Source: Isoetes taiwanensis (taxonomy: Eukaryota; Streptophyta; Lycopodiopsida; Isoetales; Isoetaceae). Taken from it: a stretch of DNA of 64,000 bases. This document shows, one piece after another, positions 11,764-20,498 of this stretch (the first letter of the stretch is position 1; each line of letters begins with the position of its first letter). The position numbers and the translations under genes were made by a program. The notes beneath the pieces are model-generated. The model ran no database searches. It was not told the origin of the DNA and saw nothing but the letters and a program-made list of their open reading frames with translations. The stretch spans positions 21,622,386 to 21,686,385 of the forward strand of contig JAJEKV010000003.1 of the NCBI GenBank assembly GCA_021234155.1. Reading direction: 5' to 3'.

Positions 11764-12503
11764 TCTATGATTTTGCCGTTGGGCGCCATCAAGGTTACTT
11801 TACGGTTCCCACAGTCGATGATGGCCTTTGCTGGAGCGAGGTACTCCATGCCGATGATCAAATCATACTTTCCGATGTTCATCACTTCTGCTCCCATTTG
11901 GATGTTGATCCCTGGCAAATCGATGTCGAAATTTATCCTCTTGCCTGCCGTGTGTCTCACTGCCCCGCTTGCTAATACCACGGGTCTCGGCTTTGACTTC
12001 AATGTCTTGAGCTTCAACATCTCAACCATTCTCGGAGACGCAAAGTTGTGGGTGCTCCCCGTGTCTATCAGGACTATGAAAGATTTGGCCTTGGCCTTCC
12101 CTACTGTGGAGATTACCTGATACTGATTTTCTGCTTGGTCTGAATCTATGGCAGCAAAAATGTGACACTCACCCTGGATGAAGTCGCGTGCTTCTCCGCC
12201 GTCGTCGTCAGAGGGAGTCTCCCATCCACCCAACTCTGCTAATGCTGCATTCATGACAAAAGGGCAGTTTGCTGTTCTGTGGCCTGGCTGGAAGCACCTG
12301 AAGCAGAGTTGTTTCTCAATGCACTCCTGCCTCTTCTCCTTAGGCATTGCTTGTAAAAAGGATCGCACCGCTTTCGAATAGTTTGACCCTTCTTGCTTAT
12401 CTTTGAAGGATACCTGTTTCTTCTCCTGCTGCTTCCCATAACTGCCACTGTATGGAGCTTTTGCTGGTCCCGGACTAGCTGCCCTAGGGCTATAACTTCC
12501 CAC
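11733..12503 (-). pseudogene. gypsy CCHC knuckle and aspartic protease
   Basis: Continues the gag frame. It carries one CCHC zinc knuckle, CFRCFQPGHRTANC, used by nucleocapsid proteins to bind RNA. About 90 codons later comes the retropepsin active site VLIDTGSTHNFAS, followed by the GANVL-type second half (IIGMEYLAPAKAIIDCGNRKV). The protease matures Gag-Pol by cleavage. It is cut short at 11757 by the nested insertion and ends in repeat sequence (NNVFLRF then stop). The DTG catalytic triad is intact. Confidence 0.9.
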
Positions 12504-12620
12504 TGCTTTGCCCTTATCCTGATAGTACTGATGTTTCTGCCCGTAGGGCCGGATCCTTGCAGGCTAACTGCTTTCGATTCTGCTTCTGATACTGTTCGAG
12601 GGTTAATTGCTCTTACCAGC

Positions 12621-13440
12621 TCATCGTTTAATTCCTCGATGTACCCTTCCATTGCCTGGCATAAGTTTCATGAACTCTTCCGTGTATTTCTGCACTGACT
12701 TGTTGCCCTGCTGTAGTCGATAGAATTGCTGCATCATGTGATATTTGTGCTCCCTTGGCACATAGTGGCGCTTGAATGCCTTTGAGAATTTCCGAAACCT
12801 GCAGCTGTCTCGGCTCAGTCCATGTGCTTTGGCGTATCCCTTCCACCAAATGCGAGCTGCGTCCTTGAGGTTGGCTGTTGCCACCCTGCCTTTGTCTTTG
12901 TCCTTCATTCCGTATATATTGCCATATTCTCTCATCTCGTCCAGCCAGGTCTCTGCCTCCATGCCTGACCGACTGTCACCTGAGAACTGTTCGAGCTTCC
13001 TTGCCTTCCATACATTGCTCAGTGCAGAATCTACTTTCTTCTGGTAGTATGAGGTCTTTTATGTCCCTGAGTCTGCCATCTCTATGGTCCTGCACCTATT
13101 CTACCTCTTCCTCGGAGTCGGAGTCCAAATCTGAGCTTGTGTTAGAGGAGTCCGTGCTTGGGGACCTCCTTCTCTTGCTCTTCTTCTTATCCTTTGCCGC
13201 CTTTCGAGGTGGTGCTTGCGGCAATTGGATGTTGTCATCTGGGCCAACTCCTGCTTGTGCTACCAAAAAGGCCTTTATTTCTTGAAGGTTCAATCTCATC
13301 TGCGACATCTCCTCTTCGGGAGTCATGGGACCGAATTCTTCATACAGGTTCCTTGCTGGGTGCTGCCAAGCCGGCGTCTGTTCATCTCTATGGACTCGCC
13401 GCTCTTGTTCAGCTGTTCCTGGACCTCTAGCTGCATACAC
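12621..13440 (-). pseudogene. gypsy gag (capsid region)
   Basis: Two frames make up the N-terminal and capsid parts of Gag. 13440-13096 begins MYAARGPGTAEQERR and ends in a Lys/Arg then Ser/Asp/Glu-rich tail (KDKKKSKRRRSPS, then DSDSEEE). After a stop and frame change, 12962-12621 carries the Retrotrans_gag signature: WLDEMREYGNIYG, DAARIWWKGYAKAHG, FRKFSKAFKRHYVPRE and YRLQQGNKSVQKYTEEF. Gag packages genomic RNA and forms the particle. The frames differ, so at least one indel lies near 13000-13090. A weak TATA-like run lies at 13555-13572, upstream of the start. Confidence 0.88.
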
Positions 13441-13607
13441 AAGTAGATCATAGCCTTACGGTTAGCTTTATTTGTTTTGCATTATATGTGTTTGCTGATA
13501 TAGTTGTGGAAGCAAAATACATCAACAAAACATTTAAAATGCGAAACAAAATGTATTTTTATATATATAATAGCTTAATTACAATGGTTCCGGGATCAAA
13601 AGTCTGA

Positions 13608-14634
13608 CTATTCTTGGAATCGCCGGAAGGATGGGTTGTCCTGAAGGAACTTCTTAACTTGGGCCATTCCTACCGAGCGTCCCAAGTTCCTGAGGATATT
13701 CGTTGGTGTCCCGCTCTGCAAGGCTGTCACCAAGTCTTCTAGTCTGCGGTCCGAAGTGTAGGCCGCGGTCACTGCTAATCTTCCTTGCCGTCGGTAGGGT
13801 ACGGCGAAGTCGAAGATATCAAGTGCCATCGTTCTCTTGACTAGGATGACATGGTCAACTATTGGGATCAGCCGAGCATGCCTACCAAAGCCTGAGAGCG
13901 CGATGAGCATGAACACTCCTTCTTCGCCCCTTGAGCTGAATTTGCGATGTATGACTGCTATCCTCCCGTCCATCAGCAGAGGAAGATAATACCTTAGCGA
14001 TCTATCCCTGCCCGTCGCTGTTGATTCGTCGTCTGCTCGGGCACCGGCTCTATGTCTTCCCGCATATTCATCGACGTCAATCTCTGTGAGTTCTCCGTGG
14101 TCCCTTATTGTTGATGTGATTCTGGTCAGGTTGATCTCGCCCCTTCTCTGAACATAAGTGGGGGGCTGGTGTCGAAGAACTTGGCATCAAAATGTTCATG
14201 GTCTTGCCACGGATCCCCATCCGTTCTTGGATGGCGTAGAATTCTTCTTCGGACGGCAGATCCCGAGCTTCCATCATTTGCCGGATGCTGCTGTACGCCT
14301 GGATATCTGAAGTCGACTCCCCGGTGTAGGCGTCGGCTTCTCTTACATGGATTGGGAAGTCAGAGGCCTCCCGGTCGATGAAGTTATCCAGATCTGGTTG
14401 TTGCCGCAGAAGGTACAGCAACTCATCAAGTCGGTACTCCCTGGCTCTGTATTCGGGGAGGTTCTGGATGTCGCTCAGGAGCAAGTACTCCTGGCAGTTG
14501 ATGATGATAGGGGCTAGGCTTGTGATACCTAGCCTGAGCGGGGGAGCGATCCTGAGGGTCTGCCAGTCCTGTTCGAAAGCCGGTATCTCCTGCTCTGCTA
14601 GTTGCCACTCTTGGTCGGGGTCAGTCTTCGTCAT
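13608..14634 (-). pseudogene. Accessory ORF C of gypsy element 1, unknown
   Basis: A 185-codon frame starting MTKTDPDQEWQLAEQ at 14634 breaks at a six-C run near 14150-14165. It continues in another frame through an uninterrupted stretch (YVQRRGEINLTRITS...DVDEYAGRH...MDGRIAVIHRKFSSRG) to the stop at 13608. Repaired, it would be one protein of about 340 residues. Its start overlaps the stop of ORF B by about 14 bases in another frame. I recognise no domain: it has a long Leu/Arg-rich middle (EYRAREYRLDELLYLLRQ) and no membrane segment. It lies upstream of gag, where most gypsy elements have nothing. Frameshift at a homopolymer suggests recent decay. Confidence 0.5.
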
Positions 14635-15133
14635 CTGAGTCGAGCGCTTCGTCTTCGGCTCTTCCTTCTTGCTCCACTTGATATTGCAAGAGGAGCTGAC
14701 CCTCTGCTGAAGAGGGGTCTACATCCATGGCAGGGATAGAGGGTTCCCCGATTGGGTTCTGGGCACGGTGAGAAAGAAAGATGGCTAGGGCAGCGGTGTA
14801 GGAGAAATACTTGGCCCTATTAGCTGTCATGACCATGTAATCTGGCAACCTAACAACTTTGTTGTTCAGATATTTGGCAATGTTGGGGACATCACCCAAG
14901 GCTGCTTGGAGGGATTGCTTGGGAACAAAATATCCTGTACAGGGGGGAAGCTGTACTAAGGATGGTCCTACTCTAGCTTGAAACTCAGTCATGACTTCCA
15001 TATAGGATGGAATTGCCTGCAAGGTGGTTTGGATGTCTATCTCCTTCTGGAAGACTTGGAAAATGACATTGATGTCTGCCTCAGCTACATGGGCACTGGC
15101 GCTGTACCATCACTGGAAGTCTGCAGTTGCCAT
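14621..15133 (-). pseudogene. Accessory ORF B of gypsy element 1, unknown, acidic tail
   Basis: About 170 codons from ATG 15133, with one premature TGA at codon 8, to the stop at 14621. The remainder (HVAEADINVIFQVFQKEIDI onward) is uninterrupted and ends in a very acidic tail, ALDSDDED. A conserved-looking middle, YLNNKVVRLPDYMVM followed by AKYFSYTAALAIF, resembles nothing I can name. A TATAAATA box lies about 85 bp upstream (15218-15227, minus), and the hairpins at 15429-15688 lie further upstream, the same arrangement as for the H3-like ORF. Its stop overlaps the start of ORF C, so the two may have been expressed together. Confidence 0.5.
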
Positions 15134-15217
15134 TGATCTTGAGTGACTGGGACTATCAAACAGCTCCTGCTTAAAAGTTGGGAGCAAACCTGTAGGATGC
15201 TAAATAGATATGGGGGC

Positions 15218-15227
15218 CTATTTATAG
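15218..15227 (-). promoter_or_regulatory. TATA box upstream of accessory ORF B
   Basis: Minus-strand CTATAAATAG, 85 bp upstream of the ATG at 15133. The same 10-mer lies 101 bp upstream of the H3-like ATG. A telo-box-like AAACCCTAA (plus strand) occurs just to its right, near 15238-15246. Confidence 0.55.
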
Positions 15228-15428
15228 AAAAAGGAAAAAACCCTAATTTTTGGATAACTTGGAAAAATCTTGGGGTTGGGCAAATCTCACCTATTTTGAG
15301 GTCAAAATGAGGATTTGAAGGCTATTTTGAGGGTCTGAGCATGACTAAGACTATCTAATGAACCTGCTGCAACAACTTTGAGGTCAATTGGAGGTGGAGG
15401 TGGCATGAAAGAGAAAATGTTGAAAGTA

Positions 15429-15485
15429 ATGGTGTGCGCTGGGAGGCTGACCTAAAATTTAGGTCGAGGTCCTGGCGCATACCAT
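15429..15485 (-). promoter_or_regulatory. Long hairpin module, copy 1
   Basis: Outer arms ATGGTGTGCGC and GCGCATACCAT enclose an inner palindrome GACCTAAAATTTAGGTC (15449-15465). One of four related modules in the noncoding segments of the element. Confidence 0.85.
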
Positions 15486-15628
15486 GAGCAATTTGCCCCT
15501 AATTGGTCAAGACTTATCTAAACAAGATGAACTAAGGGTTAAAACCTGATGGTCTCACCGAGATATGCAAGATTGACCCCTTACTTGGCCGATTTGGAGG
15601 TGTTTGGGACCACTTTTGGTGTGAAATA

Positions 15629-15688
15629 CTCACGGTGTGCACCTGGGACCTGACAAATTTAGGTCGATGCTCTGGCGCATACCGTGAG
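15629..15688 (-). promoter_or_regulatory. Long hairpin module, copy 2
   Basis: Outer arms CTCACGGTGTGC and GCGCATACCGTGAG with an inner near-palindrome GACCTGACAAATTTAGGTC. It lies 200 bp from copy 1, so the two are parts of a repeat of about 200 bp. Confidence 0.85.
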
Positions 15689-15834
15689 TAACTTCTCACT
15701 TTTTGGCCATATGATGTCCATTTTAACTAAAACAAAAGGCAATTATTGCTAACTGAATCTAATTAACAACATTTATGCCCTTATAATTTACTCAAAACAA
15801 CTTTTTTTATTCACAAAAGTTATTATTTATAAAA

Positions 15835-17080
15835 TTAGCGTTCCCCTTTTATGGAACTGGCCAAGTGCATGTCCTTGGTCATCAGATTACCTTCTTGGTG
15901 TGTATAGTGCACGCCGTTGAGTCTTCAAAATGCTGCACCAGCTTCTGCTCAGCTGCTTCTTGCAAGGCTAGCAGCATCTCGCCTATGACCCTCTTGCTCG
16001 AGTCGAACTCCTGTACTACTTCCTTCACGAGCCTGGCGAACGGTGCATGGGGGATGAGAAGGCCATAGCTTCTCTGAAAATGCCGGATCTCCCGGATTGC
16101 TTGTGACAGTTTCCATCCGGCTTTCCTGGCTTTTGGCTTCTTGGGAGGAGTAGGCTTCTCTGGAGGCAGTTTAAGAGTCTGCTTCTTTGATGGTTGTCCT
16201 CCTTCAACATAGGTGACCTTGTTCGCCTGGTAGTAGGAGTTGTAGGCCTCCCACTTCTTCATATATTCCTTGTGTGCCTTCAACTTCTTCTGGTAGACCC
16301 TGAGATGGTCTACTACGTAAGACTCCCGGGCAGGTCGGGGTGGCTTCTTCGGATCCTTGTCCTTCTCCCATGTTGGGTAGGGTGGGGGCGTCTGTACCTG
16401 CTGATCCCTGTCCGTCCGATCCTCGTCTATTGGCTTGGAGGAGCTCCCACCTTCTCGATGAGGATTATAATCTTCGTCATCTGAGTCGTCCGAGGATGGG
16501 GGTGGTCGGGCGGCCGTTCGTTGATGACGATCTTTACATTTGGGGTCTTCTTCATCTTCCTCTTGTGCTCTTCCTTCTCCTTGCCCTTGAGTTTCTTCTT
16601 TGCTTCTGCCTCCTTTGCCTCCTTTTCTTCTCTTTTCCTCTTCTTCTCGGCCTTTCGCTTCTCGCGGCGTCGTGCCTTCGCCTCGTGCATTTTGATCCAG
16701 ACCTCGAGCTCTTCTTCTAAGGTCGGCTCGGAAGTGGGGTCCCTCTGCTCCTCCTGTTCCTTGGCCGCCTGCTCCCGTTCTGCCCTTTCTTGTTTTTCCT
16801 TTTCCATTTGCTCGAACACTCTTTGAATTTCATCATCCTCCGATCCAATGTCTGCTTCTTCGTCCACCTGCTGGTCGATGATGTCGGTCAGCTTTTCTTG
16901 TGATCCTTGCTCGGATCCCTCCTCCTGCAGCTCCTCTGAAGTGCTCTCCTCGCCTGATGAAGGTTGGTCTCCTCTTGCGAGAAGTTGCTCCCGAAGTAGC
17001 TGTTGTATGCGCCTCTTATCTTGGGCGCTGGGCGTTTCACCTGGTCAATACTTTCGGGCAGTCTGTTTGGTGCGCGCCAT
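15835..17080 (-). pseudogene. Histone H3-like protein captured by a gypsy retrotransposon
   Basis: About 415 codons from ATG 17080 to TAA 15835. Codons 1-10 read MARTKQTARK, identical to the canonical H3 tail including the K4 and K9 contexts. Codon 12 is TGA (17045-17047) in KY*PGET, where H3 has KYRPG; a CGA-to-TGA change would explain it. A long charged Lys/Glu/Gln-rich segment follows, coiled-coil-like, with acidic SDDSDDED. The C-terminus (about 16100-15838) is a full histone fold: IREIRHFQRSYGLLIP, APFARLVKEVVQEF, LLALQEAAEQKLVQHFED, CTIHTKKV, MTKDMHLASSIKGER then stop, ending where H3 ends. REIRHFQ and LLIP.APF recall CENH3, while loop 1 has canonical H3 length. Lesions: the TGA, one frameshift near 16500 in a C-run, and a one-base deletion near 15885. 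Own TATA box at 17181-17190. H3 homology is seen directly; any chromatin role is inference. Confidence 0.9.
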
Positions 17081-17180
17081 GTCTTACTTCACGTCAATCG
17101 GAGCTCTGGTGCCCAAAAATTGCCTCAAAATGCGGAGCTAACTTATAAACAGGAAGTCTGCAAATGAGAGGGGTTTGGAT

Positions 17181-17190
17181 CTATTTATAG
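17181..17190 (-). promoter_or_regulatory. TATA box upstream of the H3-like ORF
   Basis: Minus-strand CTATAAATAG, 101 bp upstream of ATG 17080. The flanking sequence is similar to that around the ORF B TATA box, suggesting a duplicated promoter segment. Confidence 0.55.
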
Positions 17191-17294
17191 TTTGGGCAAA
17201 TTTTAGGTCAAATTCTAAGTTACTCATTTTCATGTGTCAAAGCACCTATTAACCTAAAACATATACTTACTTCAGAGTTTTCTAAGCAATTTTA

Positions 17295-17357
17295 CTCATG
17301 GTGTGCGCTAGAGGGCTGATCTAATATTTAGATCAAGGCTCTGGCGCATACCGTGAG
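17295..17357 (-). promoter_or_regulatory. Long hairpin module, copy 3
   Basis: Outer arms CTCATGGTGTGCGC and GCGCATACCGTGAG with the inner palindrome GATCTAATATTTAGATC (17318-17334). The inner arms differ from copies 1 and 2 but still pair perfectly. Confidence 0.85.
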
Positions 17358-17506
17358 CTCTTTTGCATTTTTGACTAAATTATATGATTTCTAGGCATAT
17401 TCCTGGGGGTGTGATATACAATTCTAACTAAACTTTACCTTAAATTTTGATTTAGCATATTATATTGTTCAAATTCTTCAAGTTTCAAGGTGATTATGGC
17501 CAGTTA

Positions 17507-17568
17507 CTCATGATGGCGCCTGGGGCTCAATCTAAAATTTAGGTTGATGCTCTGGCGCATACCGTGAG
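17507..17568 (-). promoter_or_regulatory. Long hairpin module, copy 4
   Basis: Outer arms CTCATGATGGCGCC and GGCGCATACCGTGAG with inner AATCTAAAATTTAGGTT (17529-17545). Spaced 212 bp from copy 3. Confidence 0.8.
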
Positions 17569-17760
17569 CAAATTCCATGCTTAGTGAAATTTTAGTTCAA
17601 CTTTTTAGTTTGGTTTTCAATTCTTCTAAGTGTTACTAGCTTAGCATAACTACAAAAAAATGAGAAAAAATTTTCCCACTTTTTTCGAGGTTTGAGAATT
17701 CTACTAAGTTAGTACTACTGGGAGCATGGCCAGTGCTTTGCTCTTGGTCTCCAAGAACAT

Positions 17761-17773
17761 TGCTCTGATACCA
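17761..17773 (-). other. Primer binding site (initiator tRNA-Met)
   Basis: Minus-strand TGGTATCAGAGCA, one base inside the 5' LTR end. This is the classic plant retrotransposon PBS, complementary to the 3' end of initiator tRNA-Met, and it fixes the transcription direction. Confidence 0.95.
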
Positions 17774-17774
17774 C

Positions 17775-19154
17775 TGTGACATCCCCTTCACCGTATACAA
17801 ATAGTCATCCCCCATACCAGCTCCATGCTGATACAAGGCCCTCCACGTATCACTGCAATCTTGACGAGTTCCAGTGGAAGAATGAAGGGGTCATTTTACC
17901 CTGTCTTTCTCAGGGCCTACCTAGCTGCGGAAGCATATACATACATGTCAGTACAAATACATCAACATCACATGACCATCACGAAGGATGGTTCACCACA
18001 TATCTGCATAGACAAGATCAGTACATCACATATGGAGATCCTACCCGAGGCTCAGACTCAAGAGGGATGACTGACGGCTTGGGCCTCCAGAAGTCGTTGC
18101 AGACAGAATTCATGGCAAATGGATTTGGCTGGCATAAGAACATGGCTTAGGGTAGTCCACTCCATCCGCCCCTCCTGTGCACACTTTGCAGAGTAGGTTG
18201 AAAAGTGTTGGGACTTGACTGTAGCCCGCCGGATGCGTAGCCAGAGGGGCTACTCCTGGGTTGCATCTCCCCACTTCCAATGGGGCAGGTAGGGATTGCT
18301 CCCACCAGAGGTTGGCATGCTGGCTCAAGGTGACTAGAGGGCCACTGCCCGTACTCGACTGAACTCCATGGAAGGTGTCCACCACCCCAAGAGTGTCGAA
18401 CCCATGCAAAGCCCGCACGCAGTGGCAGAGCATTAGGTCTAGTGCACTGTAGTCCCCGATAGGCTTTACTACCAGAGGGACGTGGTCATGAGCCAGGACA
18501 TGCACCTCCTTGTAAGCTAGTCTGGTCCCTCCACCCACAACCAGGTTTGGTTCTTGTACACAGACCGAATTTAATAGTCCATTAAAGAGGGCTAGCTAGG
18601 AGCATCAAATTACTAGGCTTTTAAGGCCTCTACCCCCCCTTCCCAATACAATGATTCCACAGAGATCATCATCACATACATATCATAGAAGAACTAAAGA
18701 ATAAGATTTAATCTAAATCACAGAGTTAGGTTCTTTAGTTATGGCTCGATATCTAGAGGCTAGATGGCTGCTATGGGCAATTCAATAGGCTAAGCCTACT
18801 TACTCTATGCCTGGGAGGTGGATTAGACTATTGAATTGGCAAAATACTTGATCCCTGGCTTGCTCCTCCTGCTCGAAAATAGAAAGTTAGGGTTCAGATG
18901 CCTTATATAAGTTAGGGCTAGGGTTTACATTAACCCTTGAGCATGTGGGATAAATGGGTGTGGCCCACTTGCCTATATTAATTAAGTGGGCTAAAGTGTA
19001 CACATGAATAAATGTGCACACACTTGCAAGTTGCCCCCTAGGGTGCTACTTGCTTAGCTACACGTCGGCGTACACGTCAATCGAGATGGCGTGTACGCAT
19101 GACGATGCAGTACAGTATATGTCCTGGGACCATATACTGTGCTGGAACGTCACA
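17775..19154 (-). repeat. 5' LTR of gypsy element 1
   Basis: 1380-bp LTR from TGTGACATCC to GGAACGTCACA, partner of 3047-4587. It lacks an internal segment of about 145 bp found in the other LTR (junction near 18872). The TATA element CTTATATAAG lies near 18901-18911. The terminal U3 part (19060-19154) contains two stem-loops whose arms differ from those of the 3' LTR yet remain complementary. Confidence 0.95.
18110..18538 (-). CDS. Conserved ORF inside the LTR, 5' copy, unknown
   Basis: 142 codons, the twin of 3404-3832, with a few amino-acid differences (for example ALHGFD against ALHGFG, and PAPLEVG against PAPSELG). It sits downstream of the LTR TATA box and upstream of the PBS, so it would be a leader ORF. 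No domain recognised; may be spurious. Confidence 0.25.
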   Translation of the reverse strand: MGGGTRLAYKEVHVLAHDHVPLVVKPIGDYSALDLMLCHCVRALHGFDTLGVVDTFHGVQSSTGSGPLVTLSQHANLWWEQSLPAPLEVGRCNPGVAPLATHPAGYSQVPTLFNLLCKVCTGGADGVDYPKPCSYASQIHLP

Positions 19155-19159
19155 TAGAA

Positions 19160-20225
19160 TAACTTCATCTTTATTCATGACTTTAACAATTCCATTATTC
19201 AATATTCTATGTTTAGTTGTCCTGAAGAAGAAGGTTGAACTGCCTCATACATTTTGTTGATGTATTTGCATCTACTTCTCACAGCTAGACTTCTTGCCTC
19301 ATTGTCCTCAATGCTTTTCACTTTGATCTTCAGATCATTCTCTTTATCTTGTAGAGCCATATTTTCTTTATCCTAGAAGTTACCATTCCTTTTTCCATTT
19401 TTCCATCCAAGTCTTGACCTCTTTCATCCTTTGAATGAAATATTTCATGGATTCTGTCTTGAAGATCCTAGGAAGCAAACTGTAGTCCCTTTAAATGCAT
19501 CACATAATGCCTTGTTATGTAGCAAATTTGTGTGAAATTTGAAAAGTATGTTGGATCCTCCCTTTCTGGCATGTACCAGAATTTGTGGACATGAGGCAAT
19601 AAGATTGTTTCAGGATTCCATATTTAAGTTGCACAAATAGAACGTATCTAAGTGACAATATATGCTTTGCTCTCCCTTCCTCTTATTGCTCCATGAATAT
19701 TGGTATGAGGAGGATGGAGGGATATAAACAAAATAGTTCATAAGTAGATCCCAAGCCTCTTTCTCCCGTTTGGACATGCTTAAATTCTTTCCCAATTTTT
19801 GGTCCCACACTAGTATATTATTGAAGTCACCAGCCATCAACCAATTGTCTATGCTTTTATTCAAAATCCAATTATTAATTTGTGCCATTGTTCCTCCCGT
19901 TCCGCTGGCTCAATTGAAGCATAAACATTAATAATACCTATCTTTTCTTTCCCTTCCTCCAGAATAGCAACAGTCCACCTACCTGGCTATACTTATCTAG
20001 ACATTGGAACCCATGCCAGATCATACAAATGTCCCCTTTAGTGCCATCTGCTGGAGTCCATACTGAATCCCCATTTGGGATAATCCAATCACCTAGTCTA
20101 GCTATTTCAAATTGTGGTAGTCTGCATTCTTGTAATAGGATGATATCAACCTTCATCTCCCTAATGGCTATTAGTGCCCTTTTCCTTTTGAGAGGTCCTT
20201 TAATACCTCTCATGTTCCAAGTTCT
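19160..20225 (-). pseudogene. LINE apurinic-like endonuclease region (5' half of the split LINE)
   Basis: Two frames make the endonuclease of a LINE ORF2. 20213-19938 starts MRGIKGPLKRKRALIAIREM and includes the catalytic DIILLQECRLP. 19888-19610 includes the DNWLMAGDFNNIL motif, a QKLGKNLSMSKRE segment and FYLCNL. This domain nicks target DNA for target-primed reverse transcription. Stops and a frameshift near 19900 inactivate it. It abuts the right-hand TAGAA duplication of gypsy element 1 after a decayed linker (19160-19600), and its RT partner lies at 1780-3041. Confidence 0.85.
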
Positions 20226-20498
20226 TCATCAAGATAGGAATTCTTTTTTCGCTCTGTCTTCTCAAGTTCATTGCAGGGCTATTGTCAGTAAATTGGAAAA
20301 TTCTAAGCCCTTTCTTCCTTGTACAAGAAGCATAGAATTTTTCATCTTTATCTCTCTTCATCATTCTTGTTTTCTTTAGGTTTTCGTCCTACTCTCCATA
20401 TCATCCTTTCCACATGGACTTATCAGGCCTACTCCTCCCAGAACATGTGTGATAATGGAGGACAAGACTTAGCCATTTGTATTTATTGGACTATTGCT

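Larger units (their letters stand above)
3042..19159 (-). mobile_element. Ty3/gypsy chromovirus with accessory ORFs, including a histone H3-like gene
   Basis: Complete LTR retrotransposon transcribed right to left. LTRs lie at 3047-4587 and 17775-19154, each starting TGTGAC and ending GTCACA. A 5-bp target duplication TAGAA sits at 3042-3046 and 19155-19159. The initiator-Met primer binding site is next to the 5' LTR (17761-17773), and a polypurine tract is next to the 3' LTR (4588-4600). Internal order in the transcription direction: histone H3-like ORF (17080-15835), two unknown accessory ORFs (15133-13608), gag (13440-12621), CCHC knuckle and protease (12503-11733), a 3.3 kb secondary insertion (8470-11757), then RT, RNase H and integrase with chromodomain (8449-5451). 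It is inserted into an older LINE. Multiple frameshifts make it non-autonomous today. At 16.1 kb it is far longer than a typical chromovirus, because of the accessory ORFs and the nested insert. Confidence 0.95.

Noticed and set aside
16521..16826. Plus-strand Phe/Ser/Cys-rich ORF resembling a membrane protein
   Set aside because: Antisense of the Lys/Glu-rich segment of the H3-like ORF; the composition follows from the complementary codons.
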